Positions 25,227 through 35,175 of a stretch of DNA of 64,000 bases are shown here, in pieces (the stretch's first letter is position 1; every line of letters begins with the position of its first letter). The stretch spans positions 3,108 through 67,107 of the forward strand of contig CABUPJ010000015.1 of the NCBI GenBank assembly GCA_902493335.1. Direction: 5' to 3'. The DNA is from an uncultured Porphyromonadaceae bacterium (GTDB lineage: Bacteria; Bacteroidota; Bacteroidia; Bacteroidales; Muribaculaceae). The notes under the pieces are model-generated. The model worked only from the letters and a program-made list of their open reading frames with translations. It was not told where the DNA came from and did not search any database. Both the position numbers and the translations under genes were made by a program.

Positions 25227-26198
25227 ATGAATTTATCCGGTAAAACCAAACTGACCGCACTGATTGCTTCCGCACTTATGTCGGCGGCGACACTGACGGC
25301 AGAAAACCCGACTGTATTGCTGCCCGGACAGCACCAGCAACAGCACGGCGACCTGCTCGCCGACCAAGGCAACGCCTCGATTCAGCTCGACAACGCCACC
25401 AAATATCTCGAAAGCCTCTTCAGCGAAGAAGAAGAGCCCGAATATGATATTTACACCGAAGGATGGGAGAGCAACCGCGTCAACTGCTATGCCGACGCCG
25501 TCGTCCCTCAGACAGCCGTCATCAACGTATCAAAATTCTCGATGCCCCACCCCGGCTACATCACCTCGCCCTATGGCTATCGTCGCCGTTTCCGCCGCAT
25601 GCATAAAGGCGTCGACCTAAAGGTAAACATCGGCGACACCATACGCGCCGCATTCGACGGCCGTGTCAGAATGACCAAATTCGAGCGTCGCGGCTACGGC
25701 TACTATGTCGTGCTCCGTCACACCAACGACCTTGAGACCGTCTACGGCCACCTGTCGAAATTCCTTGTCGAGCCCGACCAATATGTCAAAGCCGGTGATC
25801 CGATAGCCCTCGGCGGCAACACAGGCCGCTCGACCGGCCCCCATCTTCACTTCGAGACCCGTTATATGGGCTACGCCATCAATCCGGCCGCCATATTCGA
25901 TTTCGCAAACCAGACGACCCACACCGACACATACACCTTCGACAAACGCACATATCAGGAGGCCCGCAATTTCTCGCTGGCCGACAACGCCCGATATGCC
26001 GAAAAATACCGTGCAGCATATCCGTCGAAACCATATAAAGCGTCAAGCGAAGGCGCAGCGACCTACAAAGTGCGCAAAGGCGACTCTCTGAGCCGCATCG
26101 CCTCGCGCAACGGTACGACCGTGGCCCGTCTCTGCCGCCTCAACGGCCTCAAGACAACAAGCAAGCTGCGCATCGGACAGCGCCTCAGACTCAGATAA
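25227..26198 (+). CDS. Secreted M23 peptidase with C-terminal LysM domain
   Basis: This is a cell-wall zinc endopeptidase or a division-associated factor. It has 323 residues. A signal peptide (MNLSGKTKLTALIASALMSA) is followed by the M23 domain at about residues 110-215: HKGVDLKVNIGD supplies the first His and Asp ligands, and GPHLHFETR supplies HxH. The C-terminal 45 residues are a LysM repeat (YKVRKGDSLSRIASRNGTTV ... LRIGQRLRLR) that would bind peptidoglycan. All zinc ligands are present, so activity is likely. Confidence 0.92.
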   Translation: MNLSGKTKLTALIASALMSAATLTAENPTVLLPGQHQQQHGDLLADQGNASIQLDNATKYLESLFSEEEEPEYDIYTEGWESNRVNCYADAVVPQTAVINVSKFSMPHPGYITSPYGYRRRFRRMHKGVDLKVNIGDTIRAAFDGRVRMTKFERRGYGYYVVLRHTNDLETVYGHLSKFLVEPDQYVKAGDPIALGGNTGRSTGPHLHFETRYMGYAINPAAIFDFANQTTHTDTYTFDKRTYQEARNFSLADNARYAEKYRAAYPSKPYKASSEGAATYKVRKGDSLSRIASRNGTTVARLCRLNGLKTTSKLRIGQRLRLR

Positions 26199-26240
26199 GA
26201 CATCAGCTGAAAGAAAACCAATCTCATCAACCTAATACCT

Positions 26241-26268
26241 CCGCGCGCCTGAACTTCCGGGCGCGCGG
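26241..26268 (+). terminator. GC-rich hairpin after the M23 gene
   Basis: CCGCGCGCC (26241-26249) pairs perfectly with GGCGCGCGG (26260-26268). No T tract follows, so it may be a weak or Rho-assisted terminator or an mRNA-stabilising hairpin. Confidence 0.4.
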
Positions 26269-26324
26269 CAGTGTTATAAAAAGCATAACTATTCATTTAA
26301 CAACCACTATATAACAATAGAATC

Positions 26325-27146
26325 ATGAACGTATCTAAAGCAACAGTCATCCTCCCCGCAGCCTTAGGCCTGCTGATGACGGCATGCGGCGGATCTTTTG
26401 ACAACCGGGCTGTTGAATTTGTCGGCGAGACCAAGGCGGCAGCGTTTACTCTCGCAGGCTCGGCTGACGTGTTCCAGCGCGACAACGACCTGGTCTACTA
26501 CGATTCGGTCAATATGCTCATGCCCTCGGTCATAAACAACCACGATATCACTCCTCTCCGTGACTCAATCATATCTCTCGCCTTCGACACCGTCGGTGTC
26601 AAGACCCACGACATCATCGAGACCTATCTGTCGAAAGCGGCATCACGCACAGGTTTTGAAGCCATACCGACTGAAGACACCGACTCGGTGCGCCTCAACT
26701 GCGACGGCTATGAGTTTGTGACGGGAACGGCGGCAAACCTCACTCCTGAATATCTCGGATACTGCGTCACGACGATGTATTATATTCCCGGAGCCGCCCA
26801 CGGCATGACCACACGCTACTATGTAAACTACGACATCAAGTCAGGCAAAGTATTTACCGCCACCGATATCTTCACGCCCGAAGGTCTGAAAGAACTCCCC
26901 GGTGTCATCAGAAAGAGGGCTCAGGACATGGCGTCGTTTACAGGTCCGGTGACGATAACCGACCTGCCGTCGCGCAACAATTTCTACATATCGGCTTCGG
27001 GTGAGATACTCTTCGTCTATCAGCCATACGAGGCTGCCTCATACAGCCAAGGCTTCATAAGCGTGCCGTTTGACCCCTATGAACTCGCCGACCTCATGAC
27101 CGCCTACGGTCTGAAATACTTCAATCTCGATGACCTCGATGGCTGA
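26325..27146 (+). CDS. DUF3298/DUF4163-like lipoprotein
   Basis: The 273-residue protein has lipobox LLMTAC after MNVSKATVILPAALGLLMTA, so it is probably outer-membrane anchored. The central and C-terminal parts match the RsiV-like DUF4163/DUF3298 layout: YLGYCVTTMYYIPGAAHGMT, YYVNYDIKSGKVFTATDIFT and the late block FYISASGEILFVYQPYEAAS. In RsiV this fold binds lysozyme, but such proteins in Bacteroidetes are uncharacterised. Its last codons overlap the start of the antiporter gene. Confidence 0.8.
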   Translation: MNVSKATVILPAALGLLMTACGGSFDNRAVEFVGETKAAAFTLAGSADVFQRDNDLVYYDSVNMLMPSVINNHDITPLRDSIISLAFDTVGVKTHDIIETYLSKAASRTGFEAIPTEDTDSVRLNCDGYEFVTGTAANLTPEYLGYCVTTMYYIPGAAHGMTTRYYVNYDIKSGKVFTATDIFTPEGLKELPGVIRKRAQDMASFTGPVTITDLPSRNNFYISASGEILFVYQPYEAASYSQGFISVPFDPYELADLMTAYGLKYFNLDDLDG

Positions 27147-28449
27147 TACTGTTCTCACCGACACACAGACCGAACGACTCACAACGGCGAAAGGGCTTTT
27201 GTCTCTTTCGCCGATTGTCGTGTTTTTAGTGTTATATCCGATAACGTCGCTCATCATCGGCGACTTCTACAAAGTACCCCTGACGGTCGCTTTTATAGGC
27301 GCGTCGGCCTGGGGATTCCTGACGTCGCGCAGCCTGACATTCTCCGGACGCGTCGAAGCGTTCTCACGCGCTGCCGGTTCGTCGAATATAATCTACATGG
27401 TATGGATTTTTATTCTCGCCGGCGCCTTCTCGTCGCTGGCCGACCACACCGGCGCCATAAGCGCGACCGTCAACCTTACACTGCGGTTTCTGCCTTATGA
27501 GCTCCTGATACCGGGCCTGTTTCTGGCCGCCTGTTTCATATCGCTGTCGATAGGCACCTCTGTCGGCACAGTCGTCGCCCTGACACCTCTGGCTGTCGAG
27601 ATAGCCGCCGAGGGCGGAGGCGACGTCGCGCTCTTCGTCGCGACCGTGCTCGGAGGCGCGTTCTTCGGCGACAACCTGTCATTCATCTCAGACACGACGA
27701 TAGCCGCCACACGCAGCCAGAATGTGGCGATGAACGCCAAGTTCAAGGCCAATCTTGTCATCGTTCTGCCGGCAGCGGTCGTCACGCTGCTCATATATGT
27801 CTTCATCGGCGCCGGCGTCGAAGACTTCACACCGGCCGCTGAAGACAACTATTTCCTTATACTGCCCTACCTTCTCATCATCGCCCTCGCTTTGGCCGGC
27901 GTCAATGTCATCATAGTCCTCGCCGCAGGCATCACGGCATCGGCCGTCATCGCCCTCCTGTCTGGCTTCACCATGCTCGACCTCGCGGGATTTACCGGCG
28001 ACGGCATTGATTCGATGGGATCGCTGATCATCATCACCCTTCTCTCGGCCGGCATGCTCGGCCTGGTCAAGGCTACAGGCGGCATCAACTGGCTGCTCGA
28101 GGTGATGACGCGGCGTGTCAAGAGCCAGCGTGGCGCCAAAGCCGTCATAGCCTCGCTCGTCTCGGTCGTCAACGTCTGCACGGCCAACAACACGGTCGCC
28201 ATACTGACCGTCGGTTCGCTATCACACAAGATATCAGACCGCTATGATATAGGAGGCGCCCGCACAGCAAGCCTGCTCGACACCTGCTCGTGCATCGTGC
28301 AGTGTCTCATCCCCTACGGCGCACAGACACTGCTGGCCGTCGGCATGGCCGGCATCAGCCCCGCCGCGCCGTGGCCCTACCTCTACTATCCGTGGGCCCT
28401 CGGCCTGGGCGTCATTGTCATGATTTTATACAGACCTAAGCGTCGTTAA
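27130..28449 (+). CDS. NhaC-family Na+/H+ antiporter
   Basis: This is a polytopic inner-membrane protein of 439 residues with about 10-12 hydrophobic segments. SIGTSVGTVVALTPLAVEIA, GGAFFGDNLSFISDTTIAAT and VNVCTANNTVAILTVGSLSH are characteristic NhaC/ion-transporter helical hairpins, and FFGDNLSFISDT is the best-known signature. The starts at 27130 and 27139 both overlap the preceding gene. Sodium or proton exchange is inferred from the family. Confidence 0.88.
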   Translation: MTSMADTVLTDTQTERLTTAKGLLSLSPIVVFLVLYPITSLIIGDFYKVPLTVAFIGASAWGFLTSRSLTFSGRVEAFSRAAGSSNIIYMVWIFILAGAFSSLADHTGAISATVNLTLRFLPYELLIPGLFLAACFISLSIGTSVGTVVALTPLAVEIAAEGGGDVALFVATVLGGAFFGDNLSFISDTTIAATRSQNVAMNAKFKANLVIVLPAAVVTLLIYVFIGAGVEDFTPAAEDNYFLILPYLLIIALALAGVNVIIVLAAGITASAVIALLSGFTMLDLAGFTGDGIDSMGSLIIITLLSAGMLGLVKATGGINWLLEVMTRRVKSQRGAKAVIASLVSVVNVCTANNTVAILTVGSLSHKISDRYDIGGARTASLLDTCSCIVQCLIPYGAQTLLAVGMAGISPAAPWPYLYYPWALGLGVIVMILYRPKRR

Positions 28450-28537
28450 CATTTTTTCAACTTTGGAAGTGTAATATTCACCGGCGACGGTCGTCTAATT
28501 ATCGGAAAATTTAAAAATATCTATTATAATCCACACA

Positions 28538-31390
28538 ATGAAAAAACTCAATTTCAAAAGCCTGCTGCTGATGGCCGCCTTAGGCGTGACATCAGTCATG
28601 TCGGCTCAGATGCCCGGTCAGGCGCCCGCAGCGCCGGTCGACTCGGCCGTCATCACCGGCAAGCTCGACAACGGGCTCACTTACTACATCCGTCACAACG
28701 ACTCACCCAAAGGCCAGGCCGATTTCTATATCGCCCAAAAGGTAGGCTCTGTCCTTGAAGAAGAAAGCCAGCGCGGTCTGGCCCACTTTCTCGAACACAT
28801 GTGTTTCAACGGTACCGAGAACTTCCCGGGCAATTCGATGATTGACTGGCTTGAGTCGGTCGGCGTACGTTTCGGCCACAACCTTAACGCCTACACCGAC
28901 GTCGACGAGACCGTCTATAATATCAATAATGTGCCTGTCGCACGCAAGAGCGTCCAGGACTCATGCCTCCTTATCCTCCACGACTGGGCCTGCGCTCTCA
29001 CACTCGACCCCGAGGAAATCAACAAAGAGCGCGGCGTCATCCACGAAGAATGGCGCCAGAGCATGGCCGGCGAAATGCGCGTGCTCGAGAAACTCCTTCC
29101 GACAATCTATCCCGACTGCCGCTATGGTGAGCGTCTGCCCATCGGCCTGATGTCGGTCGTCGACAATTTCGAGCCCCAGGTGCTGGTCGATTACTACAAG
29201 ACATGGTATCGTCCCGACCAGCAGGGCATCATAGTCGTCGGCGACATCGACCCCGAATATATCGAATCGAAAATAAAAGAATATTTCAGCCCGATCAAGA
29301 TGCCCGAGAACGCCAAAGAGCGCGAGTATTTTGAAGTCGAGGATACCGACGGCACGATCTATGCCATCGGCTCCGACCCCGAATGTCGCAGCGCCTCGTT
29401 CGCGTTGATGTTCAAATGCGACCCGCTGCTGCCGCGCGCCATGCGCAACAGCATGTACTACTACTCTATCGAATATATGCGTGACATCGTCGTGGCTATG
29501 CTCAACAACCGCCTCGAAGAGGCTGCCATCGCTCCCGACGCCGATTTCGCCGGAGCAAGCGTCGAGCTCGGTCGCTTCTTCCTCGCTCCGACAAAAGAAG
29601 CCTTGACCATAAACGGCGCACCCAAAGGCGGCGACATCCTGCCTGCGGTCAAGTCGGTTTACCGTGAAGTGCTCCGCGCCGTACGCGGCGGCTTCACTAT
29701 CTCGGAGCTCGAACGCGCACGCGCTGAATTCCTCTCTGACATCGAGCGCAAATATAACGACCGCGACAAAACCGAGTCGATAACATACGCCAAGCAGTAT
29801 GTGCGCAGCTTTATCGACAACAATCCCATCGCCGGCATAGCCAAAGAGTATGAGATCTACAACCAGATCGCTCCGATGATCGATGTCAACGCCATCAACT
29901 CATTCCTTCCGGCTATAGTCACCGATGACAACCGTGTGTTCATGGCCGTGATTCCTGAAAACGAAAATTTCATAATTCCCACTGAAGAACAGGTTCAGGA
30001 AGCCATCGAGTCGGTTGACGCCGAAGAAATCGAGCCTTATAAAGACGAGATGAAGAGCGAACCCCTCATTCCCGCTCTCCCCGCCGCCGGTTCTGTCGTG
30101 AGCGAGAAAGCACTCGGCGAGATGGGTGCCACAGAGTGGACCCTCAGCAACGGCATCAAGGTCATCGTCAAGCCCACAGAGTTCAAGAACGATGAAATCG
30201 CCTTCACAGCCGACGCAAAAGGCGGCACATCTGTCATCGACGACAGCTTCGCCTCGTCTGTAATCTTCCTGCCTATGGGCATAAGCCAACACGGTCTCGG
30301 CGACTACAGCTACTCGGATCTCTCGAAATACCTCCAGGGCACACAGGTGTCTCTCAACTTCACGTTCGACACCTATATCCGCGAAGCCGAAGGCAAGACT
30401 ACGGTCAAAGACCTCACCAAGCTCATGGAGCTTATCTATATGAACTTCACCGCCTTCACTATCTCTGAAGACGAGTTCAACTCGACCCGCAACATGCTCA
30501 AGGGCGTGCTCTCCAATCAGGAGACGACACCCAACTTTGTCTTCAGCGACAAACTGTTGCAGACCATCTACACATCGCCCAAACGCAAGATGCTCTCGAC
30601 AAAAGTCATCGACGAGGCTTCACGCGAGGCTACAATAGACATTGTCAAGAAAATGCTTGCCAATCCGACCGACTTCACCTTTGTCTTCTCGGGTAATATC
30701 GATCTCGCGACATTCAAGCCTCTGGTCGAACAGTATATCGCCACTATCCCCGTCGACGCATCGGCTTCACTGACCGGCTCGTCATGGGTGGCCGGTCTCG
30801 AACCGGTCAAAGGCACCGGAACCAACACCTTCACCACCAAGATGCAGACCCCTCAGAGCTATGCTTTCATCGGAGTCTTCGGCCAACTGCCCTACAGCAC
30901 CAAGAACAAAGTGCTGACAGCAATCACGGGCCAGATACTCTCAAACCGTCTGCTCAAGAAAATCCGCGAGGAAATGGGTGCCACCTACTCGATACAGATG
31001 ATGGGCGAGCAGGCACGTGTCGGCGAGATAAACACCGTACTGCAGACCGCCTTCCCCTTCAAGCCCGAGACCAAAGAAGAAGTTCTTGCAGCCATCCATG
31101 ACATCATCTACAGCATGGAAGACAATGTCAGCGCCGAAGAACTCACACCGGCCCGCGAGTATGTCATCAAAAATATCGCTAAGGATATCGAAGACAACAG
31201 CTACTGGGCCGGCGCCATAGCCGCGTCGACTATCAACGGCAAATTCATCGCCACAGAAATCAGCGACACAGCCAAAGCCATCACCTGCGACGATGTCAAA
31301 GCCTTCATGAAAGACCTCCTCAAGCAGAACAACTACCGCGTCATCATCCTCGACCCCGAGGCTGAAAGCTCAGACAATAAAGCCGAATAA
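28538..31390 (+). CDS. Secreted M16-family metallopeptidase (two-domain)
   Basis: This is a 950-residue zinc protease of the pitrilysin/insulinase family, with a signal peptide (MKKLNFKSLLLMAALGVTSV, then MSAQ). The inverted zinc motif HFLEH is in LAHFLEHMCFNGTENFPG (about residues 86-90), and the third ligand Glu falls in NKERGVIHEEWR. The inactive second half begins near residue 530 (ATEWTLSNGIKVIVKPTEFK), as in fused M16 enzymes. It is transcribed alone and ends at a very strong terminator. Confidence 0.95.
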   Translation: MKKLNFKSLLLMAALGVTSVMSAQMPGQAPAAPVDSAVITGKLDNGLTYYIRHNDSPKGQADFYIAQKVGSVLEEESQRGLAHFLEHMCFNGTENFPGNSMIDWLESVGVRFGHNLNAYTDVDETVYNINNVPVARKSVQDSCLLILHDWACALTLDPEEINKERGVIHEEWRQSMAGEMRVLEKLLPTIYPDCRYGERLPIGLMSVVDNFEPQVLVDYYKTWYRPDQQGIIVVGDIDPEYIESKIKEYFSPIKMPENAKEREYFEVEDTDGTIYAIGSDPECRSASFALMFKCDPLLPRAMRNSMYYYSIEYMRDIVVAMLNNRLEEAAIAPDADFAGASVELGRFFLAPTKEALTINGAPKGGDILPAVKSVYREVLRAVRGGFTISELERARAEFLSDIERKYNDRDKTESITYAKQYVRSFIDNNPIAGIAKEYEIYNQIAPMIDVNAINSFLPAIVTDDNRVFMAVIPENENFIIPTEEQVQEAIESVDAEEIEPYKDEMKSEPLIPALPAAGSVVSEKALGEMGATEWTLSNGIKVIVKPTEFKNDEIAFTADAKGGTSVIDDSFASSVIFLPMGISQHGLGDYSYSDLSKYLQGTQVSLNFTFDTYIREAEGKTTVKDLTKLMELIYMNFTAFTISEDEFNSTRNMLKGVLSNQETTPNFVFSDKLLQTIYTSPKRKMLSTKVIDEASREATIDIVKKMLANPTDFTFVFSGNIDLATFKPLVEQYIATIPVDASASLTGSSWVAGLEPVKGTGTNTFTTKMQTPQSYAFIGVFGQLPYSTKNKVLTAITGQILSNRLLKKIREEMGATYSIQMMGEQARVGEINTVLQTAFPFKPETKEEVLAAIHDIIYSMEDNVSAEELTPAREYVIKNIAKDIEDNSYWAGAIAASTINGKFIATEISDTAKAITCDDVKAFMKDLLKQNNYRVIILDPEAESSDNKAE

Positions 31391-31414
31391 ACTATAGCAA
31401 CTTTAAACCCGAAG

Positions 31415-31447
31415 GCGCGCGTCGACAATCGACGCGCGCTTTTTTTG
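31415..31447 (+). terminator. Rho-independent terminator after the M16 gene
   Basis: GCGCGCGTCGA (31415-31425) pairs perfectly with TCGACGCGCGC (31429-31439) around CAA, then TTTTTTT. Confidence 0.93.
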
Positions 31448-31513
31448 TTTCAGCACAAACAAATCGGCGGCGGTGTGTGTTAGTATATCAATATTAACAA
31501 ATTCTCACAAATT

Positions 31514-32809
31514 ATGACACTGCTTAAAAGAGCTCTTACATTCATCACATTATGCTCAGTGATGTCGTCGGCCGATGTTTTTGCGGTCAAGCCCTACTCG
31601 CCCTCCGAGGGCATTCCTGAACGTGTGCTGATTCTCAGCGGCGACAGCACGACACCGGGTGCCGCCGAACATATCGCCGTGCTTTATTCGCGCGAGGGAC
31701 TGTCGTTCAACGACCCCGGCGCACCGCGTTTTCTTTTCTTTGACCGTCAGGGAAAGGTCGCCCTCGGCATCGGCGGTTACGTCAAGGCTTCGGCCATGTA
31801 TGACTTCAACGGCGCAATCGACGGCAACGGCTTCACGACATTCGACATCCCTGTTCCGCGCGACCCGGGACAGCGCAACCGTTTCGGCGCCGACGCATCC
31901 CATTCGACGATATTCCTGAAACTTGTGACGCGCCCGACAAAATTCGGCCGTGTGATTGTCTACATCCAGACAAACTTCACCGGCGATAACGGCGGTTACG
32001 GCCTAAAACTCAAACAGGCATATGTCAGCCTAGGCAATGTCACGGCCGGTATGGCCCACTCTGTCTTCTCCGACCCCGAAAGCCAGGCGCCGACTATTGA
32101 TACCGAAGGCCCGTCGGGACAGGTCGACAAGACCAATATCATGTTTAAATATGCTGTGAAATTTGGCAAAGGCTTCTCGCTCGGGGCTTCGCTCGAGGTC
32201 CCCACGGCCGGCTACCAGCTGGGTCAGTCAGAGCGCGCAATCAATCAGCGCTGCCCCGATATCCCCGCCTACATCCAGTATGCCTGGGGTAAAAACGACA
32301 GTCATGTGCGCCTCTCGGGCATCTACCGCCGACTGAGTTACCGCGATCTTGTCAAAGAAGAAAACAGATTTGAATCAGGTTGGGGCGTACAGTTCAGCAC
32401 CATCGCCAACATCATCGGCGGTCTCGACTTTTTCGGCCACTATGTCTATGGCAAAGGCATCGCCACATATATCAACGACCTCGCCGACGGCGACTACAAC
32501 CTCATACCGTCGACAACCGACGGGCGCCTGACAGCTCCGGCCATCGGCGGCCTTACGGCCGGCCTCGCATGGCAGGCCACTCCCAAAGTCATGGTCTCGG
32601 CCGACTACAGCAACTCGCGCCTTTATGACTGCGACCGTCTCGGAGGCGACACCTACCGCTACGCGCAATATGTATCGGCCAATGTCTATTATAACATCAC
32701 CGACGACTTCAAGATCGGAGCCGAGTATCTCTTCGGCACACGCAAAGACTACAACGGCGAGCACAACAAGGCCAACCGCTTCGAAGCCATGCTTCAATAC
32801 AGTTTCTGA
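31514..32809 (+). CDS. DcaP-like outer-membrane porin
   Basis: The 431-residue protein has a signal peptide (MTLLKRALTFITLCSVMSSA). After a short periplasmic segment (FLFFDRQGKVALGIGGYVKA) it alternates short strands typical of a 16-strand barrel and ends in YSF, with the terminal aromatic required by BAM. The pattern (GIGGYVKASAMYDFNG; FLKLVTRPTKFGRVIVYIQT; AYVSLGNVTAGMAHSVFSDP) matches DcaP-family trimeric porins, which pass negatively charged small molecules in Acinetobacter. The substrate here is unknown. Confidence 0.82.
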   Translation: MTLLKRALTFITLCSVMSSADVFAVKPYSPSEGIPERVLILSGDSTTPGAAEHIAVLYSREGLSFNDPGAPRFLFFDRQGKVALGIGGYVKASAMYDFNGAIDGNGFTTFDIPVPRDPGQRNRFGADASHSTIFLKLVTRPTKFGRVIVYIQTNFTGDNGGYGLKLKQAYVSLGNVTAGMAHSVFSDPESQAPTIDTEGPSGQVDKTNIMFKYAVKFGKGFSLGASLEVPTAGYQLGQSERAINQRCPDIPAYIQYAWGKNDSHVRLSGIYRRLSYRDLVKEENRFESGWGVQFSTIANIIGGLDFFGHYVYGKGIATYINDLADGDYNLIPSTTDGRLTAPAIGGLTAGLAWQATPKVMVSADYSNSRLYDCDRLGGDTYRYAQYVSANVYYNITDDFKIGAEYLFGTRKDYNGEHNKANRFEAMLQYSF

Positions 32810-32836
32810 CAAACCGCACATATATGACTATAACAG

Positions 32837-32873
32837 GCGAGGCCGTGTCGTTTGACACAGCCCCGCTTTTGTT
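32837..32873 (+). terminator. Terminator after the porin gene
   Basis: GCGAGGCCGTGTC pairs with GACACAGCCCCGC (two mismatches) around GTTT, followed by TTTTGTTT. Confidence 0.7.
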
Positions 32874-32889
32874 TATCAGGTTGACCTGA

Positions 32890-35154
32890 TCAGAACGATG
32901 CTCTTATCGCCGCTGTGAAATTGCGGCCCGGAGCATTTATGCCTGAGCCGAAGGTACGGTATTCGGTATCGAGAATATTCTCGACGCCGGCTTGCAGTGT
33001 CACATTGGGATGCGGGCGATATGTCGCCTTGAGGTTGAGTGTGAACCATGCCGGCAGGCCTTCGCCGTCGAGACCGAGACCGGTGGCATAGCCGATATTG
33101 TCTTCGCCGTTAAGATTGTAACGGCTCAGCGGTTTCTTGCCGTTGAACAGCGAGTAGAATTCTACCATCGTACGCTTGCCGGCGCTCTGGAATGTAACAC
33201 CGACACGACCGAAAAGAGGAGCCACATGGTCAAGCGGCATCTTCTTCTCTCCCTTGTCGCCGAATATATCACCATAGGTATATGTTGCCGCGGCATCAGC
33301 CCAAAAACATTTCGACAAGATAACTCTGAGTGTCGAAGTGACTCCGGTCACAAAGGCCCGGCGGTTGTTGCGGTTGGCATAGACATCGCTCAACTCGCCG
33401 TCATAATCTATTTTATCCTTACCGTCGACGGTAGCGGGCGCCAGCGCTATGGCATCGAAGATATAGGTACCGAAGACCGATGCGTCCCATTCTACGCGAC
33501 CCGAATTGACATGTGCCACATTGAAATCGGCACTGACAGTCTTTTCGGGTTTTATATCCGGATTAGGCACAACCACCATGCCCGGCTGTGAGTCGAATAC
33601 CTTGGCCATGTCGTCGATATTCGGAACACGATAACCTGTTGTAAGCGACAGAGCCAGTTTCCATGTGTCGCTCACGTTGTATGCGAGTCCGGCGTTCAGA
33701 CTGTAGGTCGGATTATTCTGTGTCACCGTGCCGTATTCACGGCTGAAGAATGGAAAGAACTCATCACTCCTGAACGTTGTTTTCAGCGTCGAATAGCCGA
33801 CGCGCACACCATCGCTGAAAATAAGCCCCGGTGTTATTTCCCATGAATGGGCCACGAACAGGTCTATGTTGTGCATATGGTTGTGGCCGTCGGGATAACG
33901 AGTATCCAGAGGCTTCTGCTCGCCGGTGTTTATATCGGTCTTATGCGCGGTCGATTTAAGATACTGCAGAGACCCGTCGATGCCGGCATGTATTTTATGG
34001 ACGCCAAGATACTTCACCCAGTCGGCCGACAGTGATACCACATTCACTTTTTCCTTGCGGCTGCCGAGCCACGCATCATTGAGCTTGCGGTTATGACGAC
34101 TCTCCTCTATATTCTGATAGGACAGTGTCACCGAGGCATGATCGCCACCGAACAGCCCGTGTGTGTCGTATGTATACGCAGCCAGCAGACGCTGCTGCGG
34201 TCCGTAATACCATTCGGCAAATTTAGGTTTGTCGCCTTTCATGTCGGTCAGACGATCATAACGCGGCACGTCATTGGTGTTGGAGAACTGGAAATTGACC
34301 AGATGACTGACACCGTCGTTATATCGGTACAGAAACTTCTGCATCAGGTCGTACTGGTGGTAACCTGACTGAGGCTGATGATAGTCCTTGGTATTTGGCA
34401 CAAGCACATCCTTGCCATCGACATGCTCTACCTTGTAACCACGATGGATATATCCGTCGTTCGCGGGCATGAACGGATTGGAATTACGTCCGCCGCGCAA
34501 ATCTCCGAAGCTGCTGTATGACAATGATGTGAACGACGCTATCTTCTGGCCGCCGATATTGAAGTCGGCGTGCCACGTAGATTCGTCATTGGCGCTGCTG
34601 AAACGCGAGAAGGCGCTTCCCGAGAACAGCACTCCGCTCTCTCTGTCGGCCAGACGCGGCATCTTCGTACGGAACGATATCACACCGCCCAATGCATCAG
34701 AGCCGTATCCGACCGATGCCGGACCGTACATTACCTCTGCCTGTCCGAGGATAGACGGATCAATCGTTATCACATTCTGAAGGTGCCCACCACGATAGAT
34801 GAGATTGTTCATTCTGACACCGTCGACGACAAGCAGCACACGCGAACTCTCGAATCCTCTGATTGACGGACTGCCGCCGCCCTGCTGGCTCTTCTGCACT
34901 GTCAGCATACCGTCGCCGGCAAGCAAATCGGCGGTTGTCTGAGGATTCATCTCGTCAATGCGGGCGGCATCTATTGTCTTGACATACTGGGGAATCTGCA
35001 GTTTGTCATCGTTCAGACGGCGTCCGGCAACAAAAAGTTCCTGAAGCTGAATGCTGTCTCCTGATAATTCTTTAGGAGTATCAGCGCCATACGACACAGC
35101 GCCACATGACAGCATGCCTATCAGTATAAACTGTTTATTAAAAAATAATGTCAT
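32890..35154 (-). CDS. TonB-dependent receptor, haem/haemoglobin-type
   Basis: This is a 754-residue outer-membrane active transporter. A signal peptide precedes a plug domain at about 45-165 (QTTADLLAGDGMLTVQKSQQ; SIRGFESSRVLLVVDGVRMN; GSDALGGVISFRT). The barrel ends in NFTAAIRASF. GYRVPNIDDMAKVFD followed by VPNPDIKPEKT aligns with the FRAP/NPNL signature of haem receptors such as HmuR, in variant form (YRVP, NPDI). Haem or haemoglobin uptake is therefore the best guess, not proven. It is the last gene of the operon with the 35176 and 38154 genes. No SusD partner is present. Confidence 0.85.
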   Translation of the reverse strand: MTLFFNKQFILIGMLSCGAVSYGADTPKELSGDSIQLQELFVAGRRLNDDKLQIPQYVKTIDAARIDEMNPQTTADLLAGDGMLTVQKSQQGGGSPSIRGFESSRVLLVVDGVRMNNLIYRGGHLQNVITIDPSILGQAEVMYGPASVGYGSDALGGVISFRTKMPRLADRESGVLFSGSAFSRFSSANDESTWHADFNIGGQKIASFTSLSYSSFGDLRGGRNSNPFMPANDGYIHRGYKVEHVDGKDVLVPNTKDYHQPQSGYHQYDLMQKFLYRYNDGVSHLVNFQFSNTNDVPRYDRLTDMKGDKPKFAEWYYGPQQRLLAAYTYDTHGLFGGDHASVTLSYQNIEESRHNRKLNDAWLGSRKEKVNVVSLSADWVKYLGVHKIHAGIDGSLQYLKSTAHKTDINTGEQKPLDTRYPDGHNHMHNIDLFVAHSWEITPGLIFSDGVRVGYSTLKTTFRSDEFFPFFSREYGTVTQNNPTYSLNAGLAYNVSDTWKLALSLTTGYRVPNIDDMAKVFDSQPGMVVVPNPDIKPEKTVSADFNVAHVNSGRVEWDASVFGTYIFDAIALAPATVDGKDKIDYDGELSDVYANRNNRRAFVTGVTSTLRVILSKCFWADAAATYTYGDIFGDKGEKKMPLDHVAPLFGRVGVTFQSAGKRTMVEFYSLFNGKKPLSRYNLNGEDNIGYATGLGLDGEGLPAWFTLNLKATYRPHPNVTLQAGVENILDTEYRTFGSGINAPGRNFTAAIRASF

Positions 35155-35175
35155 GTTATCGGTCTTTCTTTAATG

